Positions 1 through 5,392 of a DNA stretch of 6,537 nt are shown piece after piece; the stretch's first letter is position 1; each line of letters opens with the position of its first letter. The DNA is from Deinococcus sp. (GTDB taxonomy: Bacteria > Deinococcota > Deinococci > Deinococcales > Thermaceae), in assembly GCA_023382135.1 (NCBI GenBank), contig JAMCQK010000070.1:1-6537 (forward strand), in the 5' to 3' direction. The position numbers were made by a program, and so were the translations under genes. The notes under the pieces are model-generated. The model had not been told where the DNA came from, did not search any database, and saw nothing but the letters and a program-made list of their open reading frames with translations.

Positions 1-86
1 GATGACACGGAAGAGTTTCCCGGATGACACGGAAAAGTATTCGGGATGATAGGGTTGCTTGTGATGACTCGGAAGGGCACTATCCG
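1..86. repeat. degenerate direct repeats, about 22-bp period, cut by the window edge
   Basis: The 12-mer GATGACACGGAA occurs at 1-12 and again at 23-34. A decayed copy starts GATGAT at 45, and GATGACTCGGAA lies at 63-74. Spacing between unit starts is 22, 22 and 18 bases, and the units end in related TTCCCG, TTCGG and TATCCG tails. The array lies just downstream of the minus-strand CoA-transferase and continues off the left edge, so its full extent is unknown. It could be the multiple-repeat end of an insertion sequence (IS21-family ends have such repeats), a decayed remnant of one, or protein-binding sites. No transposase is visible here. Confidence 0.6.
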
Positions 87-90
87 GCTC

Positions 91-1470
91 TCACAACGTT
101 TGCGGGTGTGCCTCGGTTGTCGCAGCGGGATGGCTCTTGGACAACAATCCCCGCTCCCAGGCGGCTTTGGCCAACTCCTCGCGGAAATTGGGATGGGCAA
201 TCTCAATTAGCGCTTTTGCGCGTTCGCGCAGGCTCTTGCCAAACAGATCCGCCACGCCGTACTCGGTGACCACGCAGTGCACATCAGCCCGGGTAGTCAC
301 CACGCCCGCGCCAGTCTTGAGCGTTGGCACAATCCGCGAGATGATGCCTTTTTTGCCGGTTGAAGGAAGCGCAATTATTGCCCGGCCACCTTCGCTGGCA
401 GCCGCGCCGCGCATAAAGTCCAGTTGTCCGCCAAAACCGCTGTAAATCTGGGTGCCAATGGAATCGGCGCAGACCTGGCCGGTCAGGTCCACTTCCAAGG
501 CAGAGTTGATGGCCACCATTTTCTGGTTCTGGGAGATTACGAAAGGGTTATTGACGTAGTCGGATGGCCGCAGCTCGAATAGCGGGTTGTTGTTGACAAA
601 GCCGTAAAGCCGCTCGGACCCGAGCACAAATGTGCCCACAATTTTCCCTGGGTGCAGGCTCTTCTTGGCGCAGGTGATGAAGCCTTTCTCGAGGCCTTCC
701 ACCAGGCCATCGGAAATCATCTCGGTGTGGATGCCAAGGTCTTTGCGTCCTTCGAGCGATGCAAGTACGGCATCCGGTATCGCCCCAATGCCAAGCTGCA
801 GGGTGGCGCCATCTTCAATCAAGCTGGCGGTGTGTCGGCCAATTTGCGCTTCGACTTCGCCAAAACCTTTTCTCTCAAGTACCGGCAGCGGCATATCCAT
901 TTCCACTGCGGCGATGATTTTTGAGAGGTGGAAAAAGCTGTCGCCCAGAGTGCGCGGCATCCGAGGGTTTACCAGCGCAATTACTTGTTTTGCGTTTTCG
1001 ACGGCGGCCTTGCTGGCAACAACCTCTACCCCTAGGCTTACGAAGCCGTACTCGTCGGGCGGGGACACTTGCACCAGCGCGGTGTCGAGCGGCAGGACCC
1101 CGCGCTTGAAAAGCCAAGGAACCTGGTGAAGCGAGATGGGCACGTAATCGGCCCGGCCGGTGTTCACGGCCTCGCGGTCGGCGGGGCCAACAAACAAAGA
1201 GCGCCTGCGGAAATGCCCCTCCATTTCGGGGGCCACAAAAGGGTCTTCGCCCAGCTGGAGCAGGTGCACCAGTTCGACGTTTTGCAGCTCAGACTTTCGC
1301 ATGGCGAGCGCCTTAAGCAAGGGCGCGGGGGTCGCCGCGTTGCCGGAGACGTAGACGCGTGAATTGCTCTGAACCAGCGCTGCGGCTTGTTCCAGTGAAA
1401 CCAGCTTCGAGTGAAACAACTTAGTAACGTCCGACTGCTTGAGGGCTTTTCCAGTTCGGGAAACAGGCAT
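91..1470 (-). CDS. acetyl-CoA hydrolase / 4-hydroxybutyrate CoA-transferase family protein
   Basis: A 459-residue cytosolic enzyme of the family that moves CoA between acyl-CoA and a carboxylic acid (acetate, succinate, 4-hydroxybutyrate or propionate are the usual partners) or hydrolyses acetyl-CoA. Visible family motifs are LGIGAIPDAVL (226-236), LGIHTEMISDG (245-255) with E250 at the position of the family's catalytic glutamate that forms the glutamyl-CoA thioester, FGGQLDFMRGA (346-356) and TEYGVADL (402-409). Length fits the roughly 430-460 usual for the family. The ATG is the only in-frame ATG near the 5' end: a stop lies four codons upstream, and no ribosome-binding site is visible. 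The first 18 or so residues extend beyond the usual N-terminus; a TTG at codon 18 is a less likely start. The true acyl donor and acceptor cannot be read from sequence. It is divergent from the globin gene, with 76 bp between the starts. Confidence 0.9.
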   Translation of the reverse strand: MPVSRTGKALKQSDVTKLFHSKLVSLEQAAALVQSNSRVYVSGNAATPAPLLKALAMRKSELQNVELVHLLQLGEDPFVAPEMEGHFRRRSLFVGPADREAVNTGRADYVPISLHQVPWLFKRGVLPLDTALVQVSPPDEYGFVSLGVEVVASKAAVENAKQVIALVNPRMPRTLGDSFFHLSKIIAAVEMDMPLPVLERKGFGEVEAQIGRHTASLIEDGATLQLGIGAIPDAVLASLEGRKDLGIHTEMISDGLVEGLEKGFITCAKKSLHPGKIVGTFVLGSERLYGFVNNNPLFELRPSDYVNNPFVISQNQKMVAINSALEVDLTGQVCADSIGTQIYSGFGGQLDFMRGAAASEGGRAIIALPSTGKKGIISRIVPTLKTGAGVVTTRADVHCVVTEYGVADLFGKSLRERAKALIEIAHPNFREELAKAAWERGLLSKSHPAATTEAHPQTL

Positions 1471-1482
1471 GTACCCATGCTA
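1471..1482 (-). promoter_or_regulatory. candidate leaderless promoter -10 box for the CoA-transferase gene
   Basis: On the minus strand TAGCAT (plus positions 1477-1482) is followed by six bases and then the ATG at 1470. A -10 hexamer in that position would place the transcript start on or next to the A of the ATG, giving a leaderless mRNA, an arrangement known to be common in Deinococcus-Thermus bacteria. It also explains the lack of a Shine-Dalgarno sequence. I see no convincing -35 hexamer. This is inference from one hexamer and its spacing. Confidence 0.4.
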
Positions 1483-1496
1483 GGCCATGTGGAGCC

Positions 1497-1546
1497 GGGA
1501 CGCCTGACCCTCCCCGGTGGTGCAGACTTGTACTGGGGAGCGTCCC
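1497..1546 (+). promoter_or_regulatory. inverted repeat that could sequester the globin-gene ribosome-binding site
   Basis: GGGACG at 1497-1502 is the reverse complement of CGTCCC at 1541-1546. Nested inside it, CTCCCC at 1510-1515 is the reverse complement of GGGGAG at 1535-1540. In RNA this makes two 6-bp GC-rich stems separated by a 7-nt one-sided bulge (1503-1509), with a 19-nt loop (1516-1534). The right-hand arm is the ribosome-binding site plus the six bases up to the GTG start. If transcription begins upstream of 1497, translation could be controlled by this fold. The transcript start is unknown, so it may equally be a DNA operator or chance. Confidence 0.4.
1535..1540 (+). promoter_or_regulatory. 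ribosome-binding site GGGGAG that sets the start of the globin gene
   Basis: GGGGAG lies six bases before the GTG at 1547. The in-frame GTG codons further upstream (1517 and 1520) have no comparable site, so 1547 is chosen as the start. Confidence 0.7.
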
Positions 1547-2389
1547 GTGACCAAGATTGAAAAAGAACTCTTCCATTTGCCGGCTGCGCCCGAAGCCGCC
1601 TTTGGCCGCTACTTGGCGTTTGTGGGCCTGGACGCGCGGGCCAAAAGGCACATGCGCGAGGACACGGAAGCGCTGTTGGAGCGCTCGGCATCCTGGGTGC
1701 GGAGGGTGTACCAACACCTTTCCGATTTCGATGAAACACATGCGGTGCTCGGGTGGCAGGGGCGCCTGAGCGAAGAACAACTGCGCATCCGCCGCCAGTT
1801 CTTTGGCGGCTGGTTGGCGCGCACTATTGGCGTGGATACCAGCGCCGAGTTCGCGCGCGAGCTTTACCGCACCGGGCAGGTGCACGCGGGGCATGGGCCG
1901 GAAAGGCGGCATGTGCCGGAAGACTATGTAGGGCTGGCGTTCGGGCTGGTGCTCGGGTTCTTTGCCGAGGTGGTGCCCGCTAGCAGGCTGGGGTTTTGGC
2001 AGGGGTACTTGGCTGCACAGCAGGAAGTGATGCGGAACGGGTTTCATTCGGCCCTGGTGCTGGGCGCGGGGAGTCTGGAGGTAGACCTCGAGGCCCTTGG
2101 CCTCGCCTACGAGGCGCTGCCGGAACGTCTTGGTGTGCATCTCGAGACCGGGCTGCTGTGTGAGGCGGTCGAAAAAGCCCTGGTCTACCTGCCCGCCTTG
2201 CGCGAAGTGGGTCTCGAGCCGGTCCCCTCCACGCACGAACAAGGCCACTGGATGGAAGCGGACACCCTCTGGACCTTCCGGCCAGGCTGGACCCTGCTGG
2301 TAAACGGGCGTGACGCCGCCTACTTGCAGGGTCTTTCGACCCCGCTTTCCCCTGGCGACACCGTCACGGTGCTGCCGCCGGGGCGCTAA
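1547..2389 (+). CDS. protoglobin-like heme protein with a MoaD/ThiS-like C-terminal tail
   Basis: A 280-residue protein starting at GTG. Residues about 15-170 read as the protoglobin / globin-coupled-sensor heme domain: FGRYLAFVGLD (19-29) near the start, W50 and Y55 in an early helix, and RTGQVHAGHG (108-117), which matches the family's G-x-x-H-x-x-x-G segment with H113 as the likely proximal heme ligand. F132-F139 and W151-Y154 fit its last helices. Residues 249-279 match the end of MoaD/ThiS beta-grasp proteins: TLLVNGRDAAY, then TPLSPGDTVTVLPPG. The chain ends PPGR, without the terminal Gly-Gly needed for adenylation and sulfur carriage, so a sulfur-carrier role is unlikely. Residues 175-248 are not clearly assigned. 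No kinase, cyclase or methyl-accepting output domain is present. The likely role is binding O2, NO or CO in the cytosol, as a sensor or scavenger. Its stop overlaps that of the convergent cupin gene by 4 nt. The globin call is fairly secure; the tail call is moderate. Confidence 0.75.
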   Translation: MTKIEKELFHLPAAPEAAFGRYLAFVGLDARAKRHMREDTEALLERSASWVRRVYQHLSDFDETHAVLGWQGRLSEEQLRIRRQFFGGWLARTIGVDTSAEFARELYRTGQVHAGHGPERRHVPEDYVGLAFGLVLGFFAEVVPASRLGFWQGYLAAQQEVMRNGFHSALVLGAGSLEVDLEALGLAYEALPERLGVHLETGLLCEAVEKALVYLPALREVGLEPVPSTHEQGHWMEADTLWTFRPGWTLLVNGRDAAYLQGLSTPLSPGDTVTVLPPGR

Positions 2390-2670
2390 TTCCCGTGGTT
2401 CAGTAAGAAGACCAAAAACTCCGCTCCGGCTTGTCCCGCCTGCAGGCTTACTTGGATATCGCCGGGAAAAGTTGCCAGTTCTCCAGCAGTGAGATTGATT
2501 GAATCATTGTGCTTTATCCGCAGCTCTCCCCGTACTAAGATCACCAGCACGTTTTTCTGCGGATGCGAATGCGCCGGAATGCTGCCACCCGGAGCAAGTG
2601 TTTTACGAATGACATCCACGCCCTGGCCCTGCCAGATACGTCCGGTTTGTTCGCGGGGGATTTTTGTCAT
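2386..2670 (-). CDS. small single-domain cupin protein lacking some metal ligands
   Basis: A 94-residue protein that is essentially one cupin barrel. Motif 1 is visible as GGSIPAHSHP (28-37), with H34 and H36 as metal-ligand candidates, then the strand through RGEL (47-50). The glutamate expected a few residues after the HxH pair is absent (N40, V41). Motif 2 reads TAGELATFPGDIQVSL (61-76); the expected histidine after the P-x-G turn is replaced (around V74). Two of the four usual ligands are therefore missing, which argues against a standard dioxygenase and for a sensor, binding or altered-metal role. Start 2670 is chosen because AAGGAG lies six bases before it; the upstream ATG at 2700 has no such site. 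It is convergent with the globin gene and divergent from the membrane protein at 2699. The substrate is unknown. Confidence 0.8.
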   Translation of the reverse strand: MTKIPREQTGRIWQGQGVDVIRKTLAPGGSIPAHSHPQKNVLVILVRGELRIKHNDSINLTAGELATFPGDIQVSLQAGQAGAEFLVFLLNHGN

Positions 2671-2676
2671 GGGCTT

Positions 2677-2682
2677 CTCCTT
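2677..2682 (-). promoter_or_regulatory. strong ribosome-binding site AAGGAG that sets the cupin start
   Basis: Minus-strand AAGGAG is followed by six bases and the ATG at 2670. It decides against the longer reading frame beginning at 2700. Confidence 0.75.
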
Positions 2683-2698
2683 GTTAAATGGGGGGAAC

Positions 2699-3133
2699 AT
2701 GCAGTACTACCAGTTTCTGTTTATCCGAACCTCTTTTATCTACCTGCTCTACACGGTACTTTCTGGCACCGCTTTTTACATCTGGCCTTTGCTGGCGGGC
2801 TATTTTCGCTCCGCGCACGTTCATGCCGGGCTGGTGGGGTTCTTTTTAAACATGGTCATGGGTGTCGCGTTCTGGATGATGCCGAGGCCAGGCGGGCTGC
2901 GCCAAAAGGGCCTCGAGGCCTGGACCTACTTTCTTCTGAACCTTGGTTTGGCCTCACGGCTTTTGTTGGAACCCTGGATGCTCTATAGTGGCAACACATC
3001 GCTGAGGCCGTGGCTGGTCGCCTCCGCTCTTTCGCAGACTGCGGCCATCGTAGTTTTTGTTGTCGCCATGTCGCGCCGTGTGCTGACCACCGGAATGCTG
3101 CAAACTTTGCGTGAGCGGCGGGAGAAAAACTAG
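2699..3133 (+). CDS. four-helix membrane protein resembling heme-copper oxidase subunit I
   Basis: A 144-residue integral membrane protein with helices at about 8-33, 43-63, 74-95 and 104-126, ending in a charged cytosolic tail (RERREKN). Residues 39-62, AHVHAGLVGFF onward to WMMP, resemble helix X of heme-copper oxidase subunit I, especially the HVHSGALGW segment of cbb3 CcoN, where the two histidines bind the low-spin and high-spin hemes. H40 and H42 keep that HxH pair. The full subunit has at least twelve helices and a copper site; this protein has about a third of that and no visible copper ligands. It may bind a single heme, act as an accessory or assembly factor, or be a relic fragment. 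The ATG at 2699 is preceded by a run of six G three bases upstream, a tight but possible ribosome-binding site. The frame stays open upstream to 2489, but that part lies antisense to the cupin. Its stop is 10 bp from the stop of the convergent YwiC-like gene. Confidence 0.75.
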   Translation: MQYYQFLFIRTSFIYLLYTVLSGTAFYIWPLLAGYFRSAHVHAGLVGFFLNMVMGVAFWMMPRPGGLRQKGLEAWTYFLLNLGLASRLLLEPWMLYSGNTSLRPWLVASALSQTAAIVVFVVAMSRRVLTTGMLQTLRERREKN

Positions 3134-3143
3134 CGTGGTGGTC

Positions 3144-3944
3144 TCATAAACCAAGACGGTAACCGGCGGCGGTTAGAAGAACTACCAGCAAGCCAAATGC
3201 CATCTGGCTCCAGCCCACCAGCTTGGCGGCCACCGGCGGTTTGGAGAAAGTGTAAGCCGAGTAGGGCAGCAGCAGCCCCAGAGCCAAAACGCTTAACCAG
3301 GGCACCAGCCCGGTGAGGGCGCAAAGCGCCACGACCCCAAGGGCAAAAATCTCCACCTGGTAAACCTTGGCAAGTTGTACCGGCCTGCCTCGAGCCCGCA
3401 TTACCTGTGCGCGGGCGTAAACAATGGCCGCGAGCGCCCGCATCGCCAGCAGCAGCCAAAGCCCCAAGGCCACGCTGGTCTGCTGGTTCCCAGCCAGGGC
3501 CATGCTGGCGGCCACGCTGCCCAAGGCCGCCGCTCCCGAGACCTCCGGCAACAAGTTGCGGCCGCGGTTGTGGGCATCGAACCAAAGCTGCAGCCCCACC
3601 AGCGGCGAGGCCGCTACCAAGGGCCACCAGAAAGCCCCTTCGGCCTTTGTGAAGGCAAGGGCCAAGCCCAGTAGGCCCAGGCTTCCATAGAGCAAGGCAA
3701 AGCGCATAGCCAGCAAGGTGCGTGGGAAGCGCCTGCCCTTTTTGGTGTCCGCCAGCCAGAGCTTGAGCGGGTGGCGGGTGAAAAAGGCCGCCAGCGCACC
3801 CACTCCCAGGCCCATCCCAGCCCAGCTGGGGGCCACCAGGAGCCCGAGCAGAATGGGCTCGAGCGTAAAGCCCCAGCCCCCGTGCTCGCTGGGGACAGCA
3901 ACGGTCTTGAGAGGAATTTTGGGTGCTGTGCTTTCCGCGTTCAT
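3144..3944 (-). CDS. YwiC-like integral membrane protein
   Basis: A 266-residue polytopic membrane protein matching the YwiC-like family. The N-terminal signature VPSEHGGWGFTLEPILLGLL (17-36) is followed by FFTRHPLKLW (54-63) and then FDAHNRGRNLLPEVSGA (122-138), a polar stretch between helices that recalls the aspartate-containing loops of UbiA-type prenyltransferases. About eight hydrophobic segments span 28-265. Biochemical function is unknown; in Bacillus subtilis ywiC lies beside fnr/narK and the nitrate reductase operon, which suggests a link to anaerobic or nitrogen-oxide metabolism but does not prove one. The start at 3944 is chosen because AAAGGA lies six bases upstream and the EHG signature follows at the usual distance; the frame is open to 4154 but that extension is low-complexity and basic. 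Convergent with the gene ending at 3133. Confidence 0.85.
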   Translation of the reverse strand: MNAESTAPKIPLKTVAVPSEHGGWGFTLEPILLGLLVAPSWAGMGLGVGALAAFFTRHPLKLWLADTKKGRRFPRTLLAMRFALLYGSLGLLGLALAFTKAEGAFWWPLVAASPLVGLQLWFDAHNRGRNLLPEVSGAAALGSVAASMALAGNQQTSVALGLWLLLAMRALAAIVYARAQVMRARGRPVQLAKVYQVEIFALGVVALCALTGLVPWLSVLALGLLLPYSAYTFSKPPVAAKLVGWSQMAFGLLVVLLTAAGYRLGL

Positions 3945-3950
3945 GAGCGG

Positions 3951-3976
3951 TCCTTTCGGAAGAGGCTCGGTCCTCT
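3951..3976 (-). promoter_or_regulatory. ribosome-binding site and adjacent hairpin in the YwiC-like leader
   Basis: Minus-strand AAAGGA (3951-3956) is six bases from the ATG at 3944 and fixes the start. Immediately upstream, AGAGG and CCTCT (plus 3961-3965 and 3972-3976) form a 5-bp stem with a 6-nt loop. Slightly further upstream the leader contains CACCTCCT (plus 3992-3999), which resembles the anti-Shine-Dalgarno end of 16S rRNA and could pair with purine-rich leader bases. The ribosome-binding site is well supported; the folding is speculative. Confidence 0.45.
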
Positions 3977-4044
3977 GGCCATGGCCGGGAGGAGGTGCGA
4001 AAACCTGTGGGGCTTGATATGGGCCAAAAACAGAAACCCTTCTC

Positions 4045-4113
4045 TGGCGCCGCCCCCTAGGGTGCCTATAGCGCCATAATAGAGCCAGTAAGTAGCTCGT
4101 GCCCGAGCTCGGG
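4045..4113. promoter_or_regulatory. cluster of inverted repeats upstream of the YwiC-like gene
   Basis: Within the 237-bp noncoding stretch 3945-4181 there are several symmetric elements: TGGCGC (4045-4050) with GCGCCA (4071-4076), enclosing the palindrome CCCTAGGG (4055-4062); AGCTCG (4094-4099) with CGAGCT (4104-4109) around a 4-nt loop; and the perfect palindrome CCCGAGCTCGGG (4102-4113). None is followed by a clear T-run on either strand, so a classic intrinsic terminator for the DUF502 gene is not supported. They could be operators for the YwiC-like promoter or a terminator without a U-tract. Confidence 0.35.
4076..4081 (-). promoter_or_regulatory. candidate -10 box for the YwiC-like gene
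   Basis: Minus-strand TATTAT matches the -10 consensus at five of six positions and overlaps the right arm of the TGGCGC/GCGCCA inverted repeat by one base. I find no good -35 at 16-18 bp. It would give a leader of about 125 nt before the ATG at 3944. Confidence 0.25.
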
Positions 4114-4181
4114 TTAAACCTTACCCGATTAGAGCCTGGGACTCTTTGTTTCACAGCGCCACTGAAATTTCAACACCAGCC

Positions 4182-4826
4182 TCAAGCTTGAGCGTTTGGC
4201 GAACCCGCGACAAACAACGGCTTGGCCTTTTCCTCCGGCAGCAGGAAGCCCGCCGAGACCACATAGCGCAGGGCTTCTTCAATGGAAATGTCCAGAAGCA
4301 TTACGTCGTTCGAAGGTACCACCACCACCATTCCGGAGGCCGGGACCGGGCTGGTAGGCACCAGCACCACGGTGTATCCCTCTGGTAGGGGGGGGAGCCT
4401 GAGTCTGGCTTCCTGGATCACGAAGCACAGGCTGTAAAGGCCTTTTCTGGGGTACTCAATTAGGGCGGCGCGGGAGAACTTGACCTCTTGCTGGCCCAAG
4501 AAGCTGTTGGAGATCTGCCGTACCGAGCGGTAGATGTACCCCGCGCCGGGGAAGCGAAGCACGGCCTGCTCGAGCCATGCCAGAAGCTGCCTCCCAATGA
4601 TGTTGGTCGCGAGCATCCCCACTACCACGATCAGCCCAAAGGTGAACAGAATGCCCACCACCGGAAGCCAGGGCAGCGCCCACTCCGGAGGCGCAATGCC
4701 AAAAATATGCAGCAGCGCGGTGATGATGCCGGAAGAAGAGGCGTAGACCCAGGCCAACACATAAACCGTGACCACCAGCGGCAGTAGTGCCAGCAGGCCA
4801 GTCAGAAAATAGCGTTGAAGTTTCAT
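4182..4826 (-). CDS. DUF502 family membrane protein
   Basis: A 214-residue protein matching the DUF502 family (related to plant LIKE-COV proteins). The N-terminus YFLTGLLALLPLVVTVYVL (6-24) is the first membrane helix with the family's GL-x-x-LLP-x-x-T pattern; a second helix spans about 52-75. The soluble C-terminal half carries FPGAGYIYRSVRQ (92-104), the segment VLVPTSPVPASG (154-165), and VPSNDVMLLDISIEEALRYVVSAG (170-193), all in family order and spacing. Length is typical. Function is not known. The start at 4826 has only a weak upstream GAGAG. It is transcribed away from the DUF456 gene, with 92 bp between the starts, and ends 237 bp before the YwiC-like start on the same strand, so those two genes are probably separate units. 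Confidence 0.9.
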   Translation of the reverse strand: MKLQRYFLTGLLALLPLVVTVYVLAWVYASSSGIITALLHIFGIAPPEWALPWLPVVGILFTFGLIVVVGMLATNIIGRQLLAWLEQAVLRFPGAGYIYRSVRQISNSFLGQQEVKFSRAALIEYPRKGLYSLCFVIQEARLRLPPLPEGYTVVLVPTSPVPASGMVVVVPSNDVMLLDISIEEALRYVVSAGFLLPEEKAKPLFVAGSPNAQA

Positions 4827-4850
4827 AGCCAGACTCTCATCTTACGGCAG

Positions 4851-4856
4851 CTTATA
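4851..4856 (-). promoter_or_regulatory. candidate -10 box for the DUF502 gene
   Basis: Minus-strand TATAAG matches five of six positions of the -10 consensus and would give a leader of roughly 15-20 nt that includes the weak GAGAG before the ATG at 4826. No strong -35 is seen. Confidence 0.35.
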
Positions 4857-4899
4857 GCAAAGCGCCGACCATTCCATGGCACTTTTCGCTCAGTCGTTC

Positions 4900-4905
4900 T
4901 AGAGT
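4900..4905 (+). promoter_or_regulatory. candidate -10 box for the DUF456-glutaredoxin-lgt operon
   Basis: TAGAGT lies seven bases before the GTG at 4913 and thirteen before the ATG at 4919. ATGGCA at 4876-4881 is a weak -35 match (four of six) at an 18-bp spacing. The transcript would start at about 4912-4913, so the leader is zero to six bases. Confidence 0.4.
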
Positions 4906-4918
4906 ACAGGGTGTGAAC

Positions 4919-5392
4919 ATGCTGGCCGACTGGCTTTTTGTAGTGGTCTGGCTCGTTGGGCTGGCGGGAACTTTTGTGCCGGTACTGCCCGCTACCTTGA
5001 TTGTGCTGGCTGGGGTGCTGTTGCACGAGATCTTGACCGGCTTCGCCGAAATTTCCCGCGGCATCTGGCTCTGGCTGGCTGTACTCACGCTTTTGGTGTT
5101 CGCGCTCGACAACCTGGCGGGCTTGCTGGGAGCCAAGCGCTATGGCGCGAGCCGCGCGGGGGTCTGGGGTTCATTTATCGGAGGCCTGCTGGGTTTTTTT
5201 ATTGTCCCGCCGTGGGGGCTTCTGTTTATGCCGCTTGTGGGCGCGTTTGTGGCCGAGGCGTTCTCGGGCAGAAAGCCAGCTGCGGCTTTACGGGCCGCGT
5301 ACGGGGCGCTGGTGGGGATGCTTGGGGGTATGGCGGGCAAATTTTTTCTTCATCTAGTTATGGGTATTCTGGTATTGAGGGCAATTTTCTGA
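4919..5392 (+). CDS. DUF456 family membrane protein
   Basis: A 157-residue, strongly hydrophobic protein of the DUF456 family, function unknown. Family features are the N-terminal GLAGTFVPVLPATLIVLAG (14-32), the central GAKRYGASRAGVWGSFIGGLLG (71-92) with its conserved glycine-rich soluble turn, and PLVGAFVAEAF (105-115), followed by AYGALVGMLGGMAGK (127-141). Hydrophobic segments cover about 3-38, 48-70, 82-115 and 125-152. The ATG at 4919 has AGGG seven bases upstream; the in-frame GTG at 4913 is an alternative and would suit a leaderless transcript from the TAGAGT box. Its stop overlaps the next gene's start as TGATG, so the two are probably translationally coupled in one operon with lgt. 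Confidence 0.85.
   Translation: MLADWLFVVVWLVGLAGTFVPVLPATLIVLAGVLLHEILTGFAEISRGIWLWLAVLTLLVFALDNLAGLLGAKRYGASRAGVWGSFIGGLLGFFIVPPWGLLFMPLVGAFVAEAFSGRKPAAALRAAYGALVGMLGGMAGKFFLHLVMGILVLRAIF

Noticed and set aside
1..86. CRISPR array
   Set aside because: Units are about 22 bp with no separate constant repeats and variable spacers, and similarity decays along the array.
24..269. 81-codon plus-strand frame at the left edge
   Set aside because: It begins in the repeat array and continues antisense to the CoA-transferase; no family features.
1164..1739. 191-codon minus-strand frame across the CoA-transferase start and into the globin gene
   Set aside because: Out of frame with the CoA-transferase and rich in Arg, Pro and Ser; a frame shadow.
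1421..2248. 275-codon open frame on the minus strand
   Set aside because: Antisense to the globin gene, with a composition rich in His, Gln and Pro and no recognisable motif.
2664..2689. promoter TTGTCA / TTAAAT for the oxidase-like gene
   Set aside because: The -35 match is good but the spacer is only 14 bp, too short for a normal promoter.
2489..2698. 70-codon N-terminal extension of the oxidase-like protein
   Set aside because: It lies wholly over the cupin gene and the short divergent gap, and reads as noise; the ATG at 2699 begins the membrane protein.
3161..3174. intrinsic terminator hairpin after the oxidase-like gene
   Set aside because: AACCG/CGGTT gives only a 5-bp stem, is not followed by a T-run, and lies inside the end of the YwiC-like gene.
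4010..4020. FNR-type site near TTGATAT upstream of the YwiC-like gene
   Set aside because: Only one half-site is present; the matching ATCAA half at the right spacing is missing.
3945..4154. 70-codon N-terminal extension of the YwiC-like protein
   Set aside because: Basic, low-complexity sequence before the family signature. A good ribosome-binding site and an ATG exist at 3944.
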